Part shown: positions 1-10,300 of the stretch, in pieces | Numbering within the stretch: the stretch's first letter is position 1 | How the letters are laid out: each line of letters starts with the position of its first letter | Source: an uncultured Bacteroidales bacterium | Lineage (GTDB): Bacteria; Bacteroidota; Bacteroidia; Bacteroidales; FEN-979 | Length of the DNA stretch: 64,000 nt | Assembly: GCA_903875045.1 (NCBI GenBank) | Contig: CAIQUS010000017.1 | Location: 46,069-110,068, forward strand | Direction of reading: 5' to 3' | Position numbers and translations under genes: made by a program | Notes under the pieces: model-generated | The model's database searches: none | Seen by the model: only the letters and a program-made list of their open reading frames with translations | Told to the model about the DNA's origin: nothing

Positions 1-390
1 TATATAAAAAAAACCTAATGTAGTGGTGGCAATGTTTATCAGCGGGTTAGGTTTATTCCGGTAGATTTCGATGACAAAGGAGATGAAGAAAAACATGATG
101 GGGATGACACAGGAAATACCAGCAAGCCACGTTACTTCTTCTGTGCTCAGCGTCCATGGTAGCAAATAAACCAGTGTAGCCATGACATAAATCAGGAAGC
201 CTGCAAAGGTTCCGAAATACTTTTGCGGATGGCAGTTTTCACTGGAAATAATTCCATAAAATTCCCAAAGGCCCAGGATGGTGATGACCATAAAGATGCC
301 GGCAAAGACCCAACCACTGAACCAAAGTGCGGCAAGCAGGATCAGCACCATTGATATGCCGGTAATGGTTCGGGTCCAGAAATTACTCAT
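1..390 (-). CDS. cdsA: Phosphatidate cytidylyltransferase, N-terminal part (cut by window edge)
   Basis: The minus strand is open from an ATG at 390 to the window edge: 130 codons without a stop, so the C-terminal half, including the family's catalytic signature, is missing. The peptide starts MSNFWTRTITG and is very hydrophobic, with three to four likely membrane segments. That matches the N-terminus of CdsA, the inner-membrane enzyme that makes CDP-diacylglycerol from phosphatidate and CTP. The gene lies 11 bp downstream of a LUD-domain gene and follows rsfS and ftsH, an order I know from many Bacteroidetes genomes. That synteny is the main support, because the diagnostic residues are off the window. 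Confidence 0.72.
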   Translation of the reverse strand, partial: MSNFWTRTITGISMVLILLAALWFSGWVFAGIFMVITILGLWEFYGIISSENCHPQKYFGTFAGFLIYVMATLVYLLPWTLSTEEVTWLAGISCVIPIMFFFISFVIEIYRNKPNPLINIATTTLGFFYI

Positions 391-401
391 CCGCAGGGGA
401 A

Positions 402-1055
402 TTAATTTGAGTTTGATGTGTCATCAATTAAAAATACATAAAGATCTTTTGGTCCATGTGCACCCATCACAAGGGTCTTTTCAATATCAGCTGTTCGGCT
501 TGGCCCTGATATCAGTGAGATCATGGACGGATAATTGTTGCGGTACTTGTTCCTGATGCCTGATAAAGCCTGTTTTAAATCCGGGACCAATTGAGAGGTA
601 TACCCTAAAACCAGGTGAATTTCAGGATAGACTGTTATTTTCCGGCCGGGGCTCAATCGTGTCGAAACCATCACTGTACCCAATCGGGCAATCAGGTATT
701 CGCATCTTGTAATACCGATCCTTGCCTCCAGGATGGCCCCGGAATGTGCTTCGAACGGAATCCCACCGGTTTTGAGAATCCTGTGCAGCAATGGATCCTG
801 GCAGAAAAGTACTCCCCAGTCTTTTTCTACAATAAAGGATTTCAGGTTCCCGATAAACTCATCTTCACTTTCGCAATAGACAAATTTCCCTGCAATCCTG
901 ACCAATTCTTCGGCAAAGGTAACGTCAAGTGGTTCTGTGAATTCCTGATAAACGGAGGAGTCCTGGTCAATGATCGGATAGGGTACCTCTGTCTTTTCGA
1001 TCAGTGCGTCCCTTACTTTTTTCAGGATTTTTTCTCTGGCGGTGCTTTCTTCCAT
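402..1055 (-). CDS. LUD-domain protein (LutC/YkgG family)
   Basis: A 217-residue cytoplasmic protein with no signal peptide. The C-terminal half has the family pattern: a GTVMVSTRLSPGR stretch around residue 125, then GPSRTADIEKTLVMGAHGP near residues 183-201. LUD proteins (old name DUF162) include LutC, a subunit of the lactate-oxidation complex LutABC. No lutA or lutB partner is nearby, so a role in lactate use is not supported here. The gene sits between ftsH and cdsA, a conserved position in Bacteroidetes, where this stand-alone LUD protein has no settled function. The ATG at 1055 lies 18 bp downstream of the ftsH stop, consistent with co-transcription. Confidence 0.8.
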   Translation of the reverse strand: MEESTAREKILKKVRDALIEKTEVPYPIIDQDSSVYQEFTEPLDVTFAEELVRIAGKFVYCESEDEFIGNLKSFIVEKDWGVLFCQDPLLHRILKTGGIPFEAHSGAILEARIGITRCEYLIARLGTVMVSTRLSPGRKITVYPEIHLVLGYTSQLVPDLKQALSGIRNKYRNNYPSMISLISGPSRTADIEKTLVMGAHGPKDLYVFLIDDTSNSN

Positions 1056-1073
1056 GCTGTGATATGGATCAGG

Positions 1074-3083
1074 TTATGATAACAATGTGGGTAATGGTGG
1101 TTTTTCCTCCTCTTTATCCCAAGGCCGTTTGCCAAAAATCATCTCCAGATCTTCCCTGAAAATGACTTCACGTTCGAGGAGCAAAGTGGCTAATTGCTCA
1201 AGTTTATCATGGTTTTCGGCAAGGATGGTTTTGGCGCGTTCATAAGCGGCTTCAACGATTTTCCGTACTTCCTGGTCAATGGTTTCCGCGGTTTTTTCGC
1301 TATAGGGTTTCTGGAAGGAATATTCGTTCTGACCACTTGAATCATAGAAACTGATATTTCCGATCTCTTTGTTCAAACCGAAATAAACAACCATGGCATA
1401 AGCCTGTTTTGAAACTTTTTCGAGGTCGTTGAGTGCACCGGTAGATACTTTCCCAAAGATCAGTTCCTCGGAAGCACGTCCGCCCATGGCAGATGTTATT
1501 TCGTCAAACATTTGCTCGTATGTGGTTATCTGCCGTTCTTCGGGCAGGTACCAAGCCGCACCCAATGCCTTTCCGCGGGGTACGATGGTTACTTTAACCA
1601 GTGGATGTGCATATTCGAGGAGCCAGCTTGTGGTGGCATGGCCCGATTCATGATAGGCAATCACCTTTTTTTCATGAATGGAAATGATCTTGTTTCGTTT
1701 TTCCAATCCGCCGATGATGCGGTCGATGGCATCCAGGAAATCCTGCTTTTCAATGACCGACTTGTTTTTCCTGGCAGCGATCAGTGCTGATTCATTGCAA
1801 ACATTGGCGATATCGGCACCCGAGAATCCGGGTGTTTGTTTGGCCAGGAATCCAACATCGAGGCCTGGATCAAGTTTCAATGGTTTCAGGTGAACCTGGA
1901 AAATTGCTTTACGTTCTTCTAGGTCGGGAAGTTCGACATTGATCTGGCGGTCGAAGCGTCCGGCGCGCATCAGCGCACGGTCGAGGATATCAGCCCTGTT
2001 GGTGGCAGCGAGGATGATCACCCCTGCATTTGTGCCAAAACCATCCATTTCGGTGAGAAGCTGGTTCAGTGTGTTTTCACGTTCATCGTTGGCGCCTGTG
2101 ATGGCATTTCGGCCGCGGGCACGACCGATGGCATCAATTTCATCAATGAAAATGATGCAGGGAGCCTTCTCTTTTGCCTGGCGGAACAGGTCACGGACAC
2201 GTGATGCTCCTACTCCGACAAACATTTCAACAAAGTCAGAGCCGGAGATGGAGAAAAAAGGAACTTTGGCTTCACCTGCGACTGCTTTTGCCAGCAGTGT
2301 TTTTCCGGTACCCGGTGGGCCAACAAGCAAAGCACCTTTGGGGATTTTGCCTCCCAGATTGGTGTATTTTGATGGATTTTTCAGAAAATCAACGATTTCC
2401 ATGATCTCAACTTTGGCCTCTTCCAACCCGGCTACATCATTGAATGTGATGCTTACGCTTGTGTCTTTGTCAAAAAGGGTGGCTTTTGACTTCCCGATGT
2501 TAAAAATCTGGCCGCCCCCGCCACCGCCTTTGCTCATGAAGCGCATAATCAGGAACCATGCACCAATGAGGATAGCAGGAAGCAGGAGATACCCGAGAAT
2601 ATCGCCAAACACATCTTTCCGGTCGATGGCAACCGGAGGATAAGGAAATTGTTTCTGAAATGCAATGATCTGACTGGTGGGCAAACTGTCTTTTTTCATT
2701 CGTGAAACCACACTGTCACGGGTTCCCTTCAACAGTTCGTTAAGAACTTCCATGGATGCCACCTGATAGGTAAACTCGGGGTTTTCAGCGGAAGAGGTAC
2801 CAAAACTGCGCTTGGTGAATTCTTTGTAGGATGTATCAGATTTAATCCTGTCTTTTTTAATAAAGATTTCGGCCTTTTCCTTGTTAACGAGTACGATTTT
2901 TTCGACATCCTGCTTTGTCAGAATCTCGTCCAGTTTTGTCCAGGTTATTTCTTTAACAGGATTGTTGTAATTGAAATACTGGATGGCGATAAATCCTATA
3001 GCCAGGATCGCATAGATCCAGTAAAAATTGAATTTTGGTCGTTTGCCTTTGGGAGGGATAAAACTACTTCCTTTTTCTGCCAT
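1074..3083 (-). CDS. ftsH: ATP-dependent zinc metalloprotease FtsH
   Basis: A 669-residue membrane-anchored AAA+ protease that degrades misfolded membrane proteins and short-lived regulators. Numbering from the ATG at 3083: first membrane segment about 21-36, periplasmic domain, second membrane segment about 161-182, a glycine run, Walker A GPPGTGKT at 255-262, Walker B IIFIDE at 310-315, arginine-finger region RAGRFDR about 373-379, and zinc-binding HESGH at 478-482. All key residues are intact. A TTG five codons upstream would add MESDR, but the ATG giving MAEKGSS is the better start. It lies 32 bp downstream of rsfS in the same direction. Confidence 0.97.
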   Translation of the reverse strand: MAEKGSSFIPPKGKRPKFNFYWIYAILAIGFIAIQYFNYNNPVKEITWTKLDEILTKQDVEKIVLVNKEKAEIFIKKDRIKSDTSYKEFTKRSFGTSSAENPEFTYQVASMEVLNELLKGTRDSVVSRMKKDSLPTSQIIAFQKQFPYPPVAIDRKDVFGDILGYLLLPAILIGAWFLIMRFMSKGGGGGGQIFNIGKSKATLFDKDTSVSITFNDVAGLEEAKVEIMEIVDFLKNPSKYTNLGGKIPKGALLVGPPGTGKTLLAKAVAGEAKVPFFSISGSDFVEMFVGVGASRVRDLFRQAKEKAPCIIFIDEIDAIGRARGRNAITGANDERENTLNQLLTEMDGFGTNAGVIILAATNRADILDRALMRAGRFDRQINVELPDLEERKAIFQVHLKPLKLDPGLDVGFLAKQTPGFSGADIANVCNESALIAARKNKSVIEKQDFLDAIDRIIGGLEKRNKIISIHEKKVIAYHESGHATTSWLLEYAHPLVKVTIVPRGKALGAAWYLPEERQITTYEQMFDEITSAMGGRASEELIFGKVSTGALNDLEKVSKQAYAMVVYFGLNKEIGNISFYDSSGQNEYSFQKPYSEKTAETIDQEVRKIVEAAYERAKTILAENHDKLEQLATLLLEREVIFREDLEMIFGKRPWDKEEEKPPLPTLLS

Positions 3084-3115
3084 TCTGTCTGATTCCAAAT
3101 AATTAGTGACTCTGT

Positions 3116-3514
3116 TTATTCGTGCGTGTCAACCTTAATAATACGTGCATCGGCCCATAATTGCTCTATGTTGTAGAACCTGCGCCGTTCTTCCTGAAAA
3201 ATGTGGATGACTACATCGAAATAGTCGATCAAAATCCATTCCGCATTTTCAAACCCCTCTTTATGACAAAGAATCAACCCGGTTTTTTTCTTTACCTCAT
3301 CAACAACGTGACCGGCAATTGCTTCAACCTGGGTACGGGAACTTCCGTGACAGATGACAAATGCATCACAAACAGCGCCTTTCAACCCTGTAAAATCGAG
3401 GATAAGTGGGTTCCTGGCCTTTTTATCAGTCATTGCTGTGGTAACCGATTCAAGTAATATTTCCCGGGGCTCTTGTTTCTTCTTTCCTGGCATGAAGGAA
3501 GGTTGGTTTACCAT
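3116..3514 (-). CDS. rsfS: Ribosome silencing factor RsfS (Iojap family)
   Basis: Up to 132 residues. RsfS binds ribosomal protein uL14 and blocks subunit joining when nutrients are short. The core reads ILDFTGLKGAVCDAFVIC, then SSRTQVEAIAGHV, then a C-terminal EERRRFYNIEQLW, all typical. The ATG at 3514 is one base downstream of a TACATTTG box, so a transcript from that box would begin at or just inside this codon. The second methionine (codon 8, ATG at 3493) is therefore a serious alternative start and would remove a non-conserved tail. First gene of the likely rsfS-ftsH-LUD-cdsA operon. Confidence 0.93.
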   Translation of the reverse strand: MVNQPSFMPGKKKQEPREILLESVTTAMTDKKARNPLILDFTGLKGAVCDAFVICHGSSRTQVEAIAGHVVDEVKKKTGLILCHKEGFENAEWILIDYFDVVIHIFQEERRRFYNIEQLWADARIIKVDTHE

Positions 3515-3515
3515 G

Positions 3516-3523
3516 CAAATGTA
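3516..3523 (-). promoter_or_regulatory. Bacteroidetes-type -7 box (TACATTTG) ahead of rsfS
   Basis: Read on the minus strand the bases are TACATTTG, matching the TAnnTTTG consensus used by the Bacteroidetes housekeeping sigma factor. It ends one base before the rsfS ATG at 3514, which implies a leaderless transcript or use of the internal ATG at 3493. No clear -33 TTTG was found. Confidence 0.45.
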
Positions 3524-3542
3524 ATTAAAAATCCGAAACCTT

Positions 3543-4253
3543 TCAGAAGTTGGGTTTCAAAGCATACGTCTTATAAAACTCAGTGATATAACCTACCGCT
3601 TCCTCGGCTGTATCAACTATTTTGAAAATTTCAAGATCTTCAGGGGTGATATTCTTTTCCATTAATACCGTTGATTTTATCCAGTCAATCAGACCTTGCC
3701 AGTAGTCACGGCCAACAAGTACGATGGGAAAACGAACCAGTTTATGGGTTTGGATGAGGGTAATGGCTTCGGTGAGTTCATCAAGGGTGCCAAAACCACC
3801 GGGTAAGGCTATAAAACCCATGGAATAGCGCATGAACATTGTCTTTCGGACGTAGAAGAAATTGAAGTTGATCAGTTTATTCCTGTCGATAAATGGGTTA
3901 GGATTTTGTTCAAAAGGAAGGTTGATGTTCAGTCCGACTGATTTCCCCCCTGCGAAATGGGCGCCTTTGTTGGCGGCTTCCATGATTCCCGGGCCTCCGC
4001 CGGTGATAATCCCAAACCCTGCTTTGGTCATCAGGTAGGCAATTTCTTCCGTAAGTTTGTAGTAATGGTGGTTTTCCCTGGTGCGTGCCGATCCGAAAAT
4101 TGATACACATGGTCCGATCCGGCTCAATTTTTCAAACCCTTCAACCATTTCCGAGATTACCTTGAAAATTTCCCAGGTATCATAACTGATCGTTTCTGAC
4201 CAGTTTTTAGGTTGAATTGATTGCTTCAGTTTTTCGATGTCATCCGTTTCCAT
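3543..4253 (-). CDS. LOG-family protein (TIGR00730-type nucleotide phosphoribohydrolase)
   Basis: A 236-residue cytoplasmic protein with the two signatures of the Lonely Guy / lysine-decarboxylase-like family: GGGPGIMEA at 85-93 and PGGFGTLDEL at 151-160. These form the Rossmann-type active site that hydrolyses nucleoside 5'-monophosphates to base and ribose 5-phosphate. Bacterial members are often mislabelled lysine decarboxylases. The natural substrate cannot be told from sequence. It lies 28 bp upstream of rsfS in the same direction and 50 bp downstream of uvrA, so it may be co-transcribed with either. Confidence 0.88.
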   Translation of the reverse strand: METDDIEKLKQSIQPKNWSETISYDTWEIFKVISEMVEGFEKLSRIGPCVSIFGSARTRENHHYYKLTEEIAYLMTKAGFGIITGGGPGIMEAANKGAHFAGGKSVGLNINLPFEQNPNPFIDRNKLINFNFFYVRKTMFMRYSMGFIALPGGFGTLDELTEAITLIQTHKLVRFPIVLVGRDYWQGLIDWIKSTVLMEKNITPEDLEIFKIVDTAEEAVGYITEFYKTYALKPNF

Positions 4254-4303
4254 GGAAAGTATTGTTTATATTAGTCAGTTTCGGAGAAATAGCCGGTCGA
4301 ATA

Positions 4304-7126
4304 TCAGGCAATTCCAAGTATTTCCTTCAGATAAAGGGCAGTGTAGCTTGTAGGATGTTTTGCAACCTGTTCCGGTGTGCCCTGGGCAAGTATCTGGCCT
4401 CCTCTTTCGCCACCTTCGGGCCCAAGGTCGATGATATAATCTGAAACCTTGATCACTTCCATGTTGTGTTCGATCACAAGCACGGTATTTCCTTTGGCAA
4501 CAAGCTTGTTCAGTACGCACAATAACACTTTAACATCTTCAAAATGGAGGCCGGTTGTGGGTTCGTCGAGAATATAGATTGTGTTGCCGGTATCAGTTTT
4601 TGATAGTTCAGTGGCCAGTTTGACACGTTGTGCCTCTCCGCCTGAGAGGGTGGTAGATTGTTGTCCAAGGGTGATGTATCCCAGGCCTACTTCGTTGAGC
4701 GTACTGATTTTGTGAACGATAAAAGGAATGTTCTCGAAGAAATCAACGGCCTGTTCGATGGTCATGTTCAGCACATCGTTGATAGATTTGCCTTTGTAAC
4801 GTACCTCAAGAGTTTCACGGTTGTAGCGATGTCCATGGCATGTTTCACATGGTACACAAACATCAGGCAGGAAATTCATCTCTATTACCCGTAAGCCGGC
4901 CCCTTTGCATGTTTCGCACCTTCCTCCCTTTACGTTAAAAGAGAATCGTCCGGGAAGGTAGCCTCTGATTTTTGACTCAGGTAATCCGGCAAACAGCTTC
5001 CTGATCTCATCGAACACTTTTGTGTAGGTGGCAGGATTTGAACGGGGGGTTCGGCCAATAGGAGATTGGTCTATCTCAATAACTTTGTCAACGTTTTTAA
5101 TCCCTTCGACAGCCTTATATGGCAAAGGTTTCTGATCTGATTTGTAGAAATGCTGACTTAGAATCGGGTAAAGGGTTTCATTGATCAGCGATGATTTTCC
5201 ACTGCCGGAGAGTCCGGTAATGCACATCAGCGTACCAAGGGGAAGTTTCAGGTCGACATTCTGCAGGTTATTCCCAGTGGCTCCAGTCAGGTAAAGGAAT
5301 TTTCCATTGCCTTTGCGCCGTTCTTTTGGAATATTGATTTTACGTTTACCACTGAGGTAGAGGCCGGTGAGGTGTCCGTCCTGCATCACCTCCAGGGGTG
5401 TTCCCTGGGCAACAATCCGTCCGCCATGTACGCCGGCACCCGGACCGATATCAATCACAAAATCAGCGGCCATAATGGTTTCCTGGTCGTGTTCCACCAC
5501 GATCACCGAATTTCCGGCATCCCGGAGGCTCCTCAGGGCATGGATCAACCGAAGATTGTCGTGCTGGTGCAAACCGATACTGGGCTCATCAAGGATGTAA
5601 AGCACGCCAACTAATTGCGATCCGATCTGGGTGGCCAGCCTGATCCGCTGGCTCTCACCGCCGGAAAGGCTCCGCGCAGTTCGGTTAAGGGTGAGATAAC
5701 CGATGCCGACATCGAGCAGAAATTGGATCCTTGCCCTGATTTCACGAATTATTTCGTATGCGATTGTTCGTTTTCGTTCATCCAGCAGGGAATTGAGCTG
5801 ATCGAACCACGCAGAAAGATTCACCAGATCGGTGTTGGCCAGTTCAGCAATGTTTTTGCCGCCAAGCCTGAAAAAGAGAGATTCCTTTTTTAACCTTGCA
5901 CCATGGCATTCAGGGCAGGGCATTTTATTCATAAAACTACCAACCCACTTCATGATGCCGGCAGGCGCTGCTTCGGCGTGCTGCGAATTAATGAAACTTA
6001 CAATGCCTTCGAAGTTCAACGAATAGCTGGATGACACCCCAAGGTATTCATTTTTGACCCTGAACACTTCATCAGACCCATTCAGAATAACATTGATGGC
6101 GTTTTCCGGTATTTCAGAAATGGGCGTGGTGAGTTCAAATCCGTATTTTTCACCTATCGCTTCAATTTGCTTGAAGATCCATGAGTTCTTATATTCGCCG
6201 ATCGGAACGATCCCTCCCTTTTTGATGCTTTTCGACGGGTCGGGGATGATCTTGCTGATATCGATCTCTGAAATTGTTCCCAGACCATTGCATTTTGGGC
6301 AGGCACCATAAGGAGAGTTGAAGGAAAAGGAGTTGGGTTCGGGTTCTTCATACGATAAACCAGAAGTGGGGCACATGAGCAAACGGCTGAAATGACGGGC
6401 TGAACCGGTTTCATTGTCGAGTATCATGAGAACATCCTTCCCATGGCGCATGGCCAGGGTGACCGATCCTGACAACCTTGTTTTGGATTCGGTTTTGACT
6501 TTAACCTGGTCGATCACGATTTCGACATCATGAATTTTATAACGGTCCAGCTGAAGTCCGTGTGAAATTTCCCGTACCTCCCCATCAATACGCACTTTGA
6601 GGAACCCCTGTTTGCGGATTTGCTCAAAAAGTTCCCTGTAATGTCCTTTTCGGCCTTTAACAACAGGTGCAAGCACCAAAATGTCTTTACCTGGGTAGTG
6701 TGAAAGGATCAACTCAACGATTTGTTGTTCGCTGTACCTGACCATTAATTCACCCGTAACGGAAGAGTAAGCATCAGCCGCCCGTGCAAAAAGGAGGCGC
6801 ATGAAATCGTAAATCTCCGTGATGGTACCGACAGTTGACCGGGGATTGCGGTTGGTCGATTTTTGTTCAATGGAGATTACCGGGCTCAGGCCATTGATTT
6901 TATCAACATCAGGCCGTTCGAGGTTGCCAATAAACTGACGGGCATACGCAGAAAAAGTCTCCATGTAGCGGCGCTGTCCTTCAGCGTAAATGGTGTCGAA
7001 TGCCAGTGAGGACTTGCCACTTCCGCTCAGTCCGGTGAACACAACCAGTTTATGCCGGGGGATTGTGAGGTCGATGTTTTTCAGGTTGTGAACCCGCGCG
7101 CCGAATACTTCCAGATTTTCTTCCAC
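4304..7126 (-). CDS. uvrA: Excinuclease ABC subunit A
   Basis: A 940-residue DNA damage-recognition ATPase of nucleotide excision repair. It has the tandem ABC layout: Walker A GLSGSGKS at 32-39 and a second copy near residue 640, with signature motifs [14 protein letters not shown] and [15 protein letters not shown]. Zinc-finger cysteines are visible in CPKCNGLG and CPECHGARL in the first half and CETCKGAG / [10 protein letters not shown] in the second. Length is normal. The start is GTG at 7126, since the codons read directly into the conserved N-terminus [17 protein letters not shown]. The lytic transglycosylase gene ends 22 bp upstream. Confidence 0.97.
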   Translation of the reverse strand: MEENLEVFGARVHNLKNIDLTIPRHKLVVFTGLSGSGKSSLAFDTIYAEGQRRYMETFSAYARQFIGNLERPDVDKINGLSPVISIEQKSTNRNPRSTVGTITEIYDFMRLLFARAADAYSSVTGELMVRYSEQQIVELILSHYPGKDILVLAPVVKGRKGHYRELFEQIRKQGFLKVRIDGEVREISHGLQLDRYKIHDVEIVIDQVKVKTESKTRLSGSVTLAMRHGKDVLMILDNETGSARHFSRLLMCPTSGLSYEEPEPNSFSFNSPYGACPKCNGLGTISEIDISKIIPDPSKSIKKGGIVPIGEYKNSWIFKQIEAIGEKYGFELTTPISEIPENAINVILNGSDEVFRVKNEYLGVSSSYSLNFEGIVSFINSQHAEAAPAGIMKWVGSFMNKMPCPECHGARLKKESLFFRLGGKNIAELANTDLVNLSAWFDQLNSLLDERKRTIAYEIIREIRARIQFLLDVGIGYLTLNRTARSLSGGESQRIRLATQIGSQLVGVLYILDEPSIGLHQHDNLRLIHALRSLRDAGNSVIVVEHDQETIMAADFVIDIGPGAGVHGGRIVAQGTPLEVMQDGHLTGLYLSGKRKINIPKERRKGNGKFLYLTGATGNNLQNVDLKLPLGTLMCITGLSGSGKSSLINETLYPILSQHFYKSDQKPLPYKAVEGIKNVDKVIEIDQSPIGRTPRSNPATYTKVFDEIRKLFAGLPESKIRGYLPGRFSFNVKGGRCETCKGAGLRVIEMNFLPDVCVPCETCHGHRYNRETLEVRYKGKSINDVLNMTIEQAVDFFENIPFIVHKISTLNEVGLGYITLGQQSTTLSGGEAQRVKLATELSKTDTGNTIYILDEPTTGLHFEDVKVLLCVLNKLVAKGNTVLVIEHNMEVIKVSDYIIDLGPEGGERGGQILAQGTPEQVAKHPTSYTALYLKEILGIA

Positions 7127-7148
7127 AATAATCTTGAAAAACAGTTAC

Positions 7149-8150
7149 TTATTGAACTTCGTTGATTTTGAGTGTGTCGTTAAAGAATGTATCCCGGGCA
7201 GGAATTTTTTTTATCAACGATTCATAACTAAGTGCGCCATCCCTGGGTATTTTGAAGGTATAAGATTTTTTTGAACTGTTCGGCAGACTATAGTGTTTTA
7301 TCCAGGGGTTCATCTCCCTGAGAATGCGGTAATTGATAGACATTGCCCTGGCGAAGGCCGGAAGATTGCTGATACTGCTGTCAACTGTGACGAGACGTGC
7401 AGGTATCTGGGGATAAAAATCTTTTTCGCGGAGGTAAAATCCGTAACGGACAGGGTGATTGTAGACCTCTTTGATTGCCATGATGCGGAATACATATCGT
7501 GAAGTTTCGTCATTCAGGTAGAGATCGTAATAGTTGGTTACCTTTTGGGCTTCCAGAGCTCTTTCAACGCCCTCAATTCCACGGTTGTAAGATGCAGCAA
7601 CGAGGGTCCAGCTTTTATAATCCTTATACGCATCCTTGAGATAATCGCAGGCGGCCTGGGTTGCTTTTTCCATATTGTAGCGTTCATCAACTTTCTCATT
7701 GATTTCCAACCCGTATTTGATTCCGGTGGGTTTGATGAATTGCCAGTACCCCTCGGCACCGGCGGATGAAACAACGTTGACAAGGTTACTTTCTGCGACC
7801 GCCAGAAATTTGAAATCATCGGGGATGCCATTTTTCTTCAGAATGGGCTCAATTACAGGAAACCATCGGTTTGCGCGTTTGAACATCATAATAGAGCTGG
7901 AATGCATGAACGTATTAGCGAGAATTTCACGTTCAAAAGCTTCCCTGACAAAATAGGTGTCCAATGGAGCCTCTTCTCCTGCAAAACCAGCTTTGCCGGG
8001 AATTTCCGGGGCAATAACTTTCATGTGCCTGGTGAAGAGGATACGGTATTCCATTTCCCTGGTCTTCACCTCAACAATTGCACAAACAGATATCGCGCAA
8101 ATCAGGAGCAAGGCAAAGCCGTAGAGGATGAAGTGTGTTTTTTTATGCAT
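7149..8150 (-). CDS. Membrane-anchored lytic transglycosylase (MltD-like SLT domain)
   Basis: A 333-residue cell-envelope enzyme predicted to cleave peptidoglycan between MurNAc and GlcNAc. The N-terminus is one hydrophobic anchor or uncleaved signal (about 7-26). The SLT fold follows, with the probable catalytic glutamate in FLAVAESNLVN at residue 120, then GAEGYWQFIKPTGIKYGL and the conserved VAASYNRG. The family often carries C-terminal LysM repeats. Here the tail has only a degenerate stretch around INYRILREMNPWIK, so LysM is absent or eroded. A tandem-repeat tract begins 11 bp upstream of the ATG. Confidence 0.87.
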   Translation of the reverse strand: MHKKTHFILYGFALLLICAISVCAIVEVKTREMEYRILFTRHMKVIAPEIPGKAGFAGEEAPLDTYFVREAFEREILANTFMHSSSIMMFKRANRWFPVIEPILKKNGIPDDFKFLAVAESNLVNVVSSAGAEGYWQFIKPTGIKYGLEINEKVDERYNMEKATQAACDYLKDAYKDYKSWTLVAASYNRGIEGVERALEAQKVTNYYDLYLNDETSRYVFRIMAIKEVYNHPVRYGFYLREKDFYPQIPARLVTVDSSISNLPAFARAMSINYRILREMNPWIKHYSLPNSSKKSYTFKIPRDGALSYESLIKKIPARDTFFNDTLKINEVQ

Positions 8151-8160
8151 GTTTTTGATT

Positions 8161-8273
8161 GGTGAAAAGGTGACCGGGTGACCGGGTGAACAGGTGAACA
8201 GGTGAACAGGTGAACAGGTGAACGGGTGAATGGGTGAACTAACTTTTCCTGTTTACCTGTTTACCCGTTTACC
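8161..8273. repeat. Tandem 8-mer tract with two opposed arms
   Basis: The left part (about 8161-8240) is repeated 8-mers of the type GTGACCGG, GTGAACAG, GTGAACGG. The right part (about 8250-8273) is repeats of the type GTTTACCT/GTTTACCC. The right arm is nearly the reverse complement of the left, one difference per unit. In a plus-strand RNA that difference is a G-U wobble and in a minus-strand RNA an A-C mismatch. The tract fills the whole gap between the rfbC stop and the transglycosylase start. Confidence 0.85.
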
Positions 8274-8275
8274 AA

Positions 8276-8818
8276 TCAAAACGGACTGACAACATCTTTA
8301 AAACAAGGTGACACCTTATCTTTGTCTGAAATCATCGGGTCATTTATTCCCCAATTGATTTTCAGATCGGGATCGTTCCACAGGATGCTGCCCTCAGATA
8401 CTTTACTGTAGACATTGGTGCATTTGTAGAAAAAGATGGTGTCATCCTCAAGGGTCGCAAATCCATGTGCAAACCCGGGTGGAATCCAGTACATCCATTT
8501 GTTTTGTCCCGATAATACGATTGATTCCCACTTTCCATAGGTGGGCGAATCTTTTCGGATATCAACAGCGACATCAAGCACCGAGCCACGCATCACACGC
8601 ACAAGTTTGCCTTGTGCAAATGGTGGGGCCTGGTAATGGAGTCCACGGAGAACACCTTTTTTAGACTTTGATTCATTGTCTTGCAGAAATGTCAGGTCCA
8701 GCCCGGCATTTAAAAATTTTTCGCGGTTAAACGATTCGAAAAAATATCCACGGTCATCTTCAAATACAGCTGGTTTGAGGATGAGTAAACCGGCCAGGGG
8801 AGTTTCAATTATTTCCAT
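8276..8818 (-). CDS. rfbC: dTDP-4-dehydrorhamnose 3,5-epimerase
   Basis: A 180-residue cytoplasmic cupin enzyme of dTDP-L-rhamnose synthesis, supplying rhamnose for surface polysaccharide. Recognisable stretches are the start MEIIETPLAGLLILKP, FLQDNESKSKKGVLRGLHYQ, FAQGKLVRV, and the WIPPGFAHGF loop with a conserved histidine. A longer reading from 8944 would run into lpdA and adds no conserved residues, so the ATG at 8818 is preferred. No rfbA, rfbB or rfbD lies alongside. The stop abuts the 8-mer tract that follows. Confidence 0.94.
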   Translation of the reverse strand: MEIIETPLAGLLILKPAVFEDDRGYFFESFNREKFLNAGLDLTFLQDNESKSKKGVLRGLHYQAPPFAQGKLVRVMRGSVLDVAVDIRKDSPTYGKWESIVLSGQNKWMYWIPPGFAHGFATLEDDTIFFYKCTNVYSKVSEGSILWNDPDLKINWGINDPMISDKDKVSPCFKDVVSPF

Positions 8819-8850
8819 AAAGGTTGTAAGTTGAGTTATGTTTAAATCAA

Positions 8851-8890
8851 TGCCTGCATTGTTTGCATTGTATATATTGTTTGCAATGCT
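8851..8890. repeat. Degenerate 9-mer TGCATTG repeat with short inverted arms
   Basis: Units resembling TGCCTGCAT and TTTGCATTG, with GCATTG at 8865-8870 inverted as CAATGC at 8884-8889. The same family occurs at 17282-17308. The tract overlaps the last codon of lpdA and lies between lpdA and rfbC. Confidence 0.4.
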
Positions 8891-10277
8891 ATAAGTGTAC
8901 ACACTCCCCGTAAGCCACAGCCACAGCTTCCATAATTGCCTCACTCATGGTAGGATGGGGATGAATTGCTTCGATGATCTCTTTGCCTGTTGTTTCAAGT
9001 TTGCGGGCAACGACCACTTCGGCGATCATTTCAGTTACATTTTCCCCGATAAAATGGGCACCAAGCCATTCACCATACTTTGCATCAAATATAACCTTGA
9101 TGAAACCATCACGTGCCCCTGAAGCGGTAGCTTTTCCTGAGGCTGTAAAAGGGAATTTACCAACCAGAATGTCATACCCGGCCTCCCGGGCAGATTTTTC
9201 AGTCATGCCCACCGAGGCAATTTCCGGGTGAGTATAGGTACATCCCGGGATGTTGCCATAATCGAGTGGCTCAACATGTTTTCCGGCAATTTTTTCAACG
9301 CAGATGATCCCTTCATGAGAAGCAACATGTGCCAGTGCAGGACCTTTTACGATATCTCCAATGGCATAAAAGCCTTCCACATTGGTTTTGTAATAATCGT
9401 CCACGACCACTTTACCCCGTTCTGTGGCAATGCCAACCTCTTCGATGCCGATCCCTTCCAGATTAGTGGCAACACCTACTGCCGAAAGAACGATGTCACA
9501 GGAAATGATTTCCTCTCCTTTTTTGGTCTTAACAGCAACCTTGCAGCCATCGCCAGTAGTATCTACTGATTCAACGGAAGCGCCCGTGAGGACTTTCATG
9601 CCGGATTTCTTAAACGAGCGTTCCAATGCTTTTGAAACCTCTTCATCTTCGATGGGCACAATATTCGGAAGTACTTCAATGAGGGTGACGCTGGTGCCGA
9701 GGGATTGATAGAAATATGCAAATTCAGACCCGATGGCACCTGATCCAACGACAACCATTGATTGGGGTTGAACCGGTAACGTCATAGCCTCACGGTAACC
9801 AATAATCTTTTTGCCATCCTGCTTCAGATTTGGCAGTTCACGCGAGCGTGTGCCGGTTGCCAGCATGATATGGCTGGCTGAGTAGTCTGTTTTTAATCCG
9901 CCATCGTCGGTTACTTCCACGACTTTGCCCGGTTTAACCTTCCCAAATCCTTGAATATGATCTACTTTGTTTTTTTTGAGGAGGAACTGAATCCCTTTAC
10001 TCATCTGGTCGGCTACATCCCGGCTGCGTTTGATGATGGCAGAAAAATCGGCGGTTACTTCACCTGCATGAATGCCATAGTCGCCGGCATGTTTCATGTA
10101 TTGGAAAACACTGGCGCTTTTAAGCAATGCTTTGGTTGGAATGCATCCCCAGTTGAGACAAATTCCACCCAATTCGGCCCGTTCAACAACGGCCACCCTG
10201 AAACCAAGCTGGGCAGCACGGATGGCGGCAACATATCCGCCAGGACCGCTGCCAATGACAATGATATCGTAGTTCAT
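8889..10277 (-). CDS. lpdA: Dihydrolipoyl dehydrogenase
   Basis: A 462-residue FAD-dependent enzyme, the E3 component of 2-oxo acid dehydrogenase complexes and of the glycine cleavage system. The FAD fold GSGPGGYVAAIRAAQLG begins at residue 9. The redox-active disulfide is C40-x4-C45 in GGICLNWGCIPTKALL. The NAD domain has VVVGSGAIGSEFAYF, and the C-terminus carries the catalytic HPHPTMSEA. All key residues are present. No E1 or E2 genes are adjacent, but gcvT lies about 9 kb away. A TATCTTTG box sits 24-31 bp upstream of the ATG. Confidence 0.96.
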   Translation of the reverse strand: MNYDIIVIGSGPGGYVAAIRAAQLGFRVAVVERAELGGICLNWGCIPTKALLKSASVFQYMKHAGDYGIHAGEVTADFSAIIKRSRDVADQMSKGIQFLLKKNKVDHIQGFGKVKPGKVVEVTDDGGLKTDYSASHIMLATGTRSRELPNLKQDGKKIIGYREAMTLPVQPQSMVVVGSGAIGSEFAYFYQSLGTSVTLIEVLPNIVPIEDEEVSKALERSFKKSGMKVLTGASVESVDTTGDGCKVAVKTKKGEEIISCDIVLSAVGVATNLEGIGIEEVGIATERGKVVVDDYYKTNVEGFYAIGDIVKGPALAHVASHEGIICVEKIAGKHVEPLDYGNIPGCTYTHPEIASVGMTEKSAREAGYDILVGKFPFTASGKATASGARDGFIKVIFDAKYGEWLGAHFIGENVTEMIAEVVVARKLETTGKEIIEAIHPHPTMSEAIMEAVAVAYGECVHL

Positions 10278-10300
10278 GATTTTCGTTTTTTTGGAATTGG

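Noticed and set aside
1939..2643. 234-residue plus-strand frame opposite ftsH
   Set aside because: Antisense shadow of a strongly conserved gene; proline/arginine/serine-rich composition with no domain.
8819..8944. N-terminal extension of rfbC by 42 residues
   Set aside because: It would overlap lpdA, adds repeat-derived non-conserved sequence, and the family starts at the ATG at 8818.
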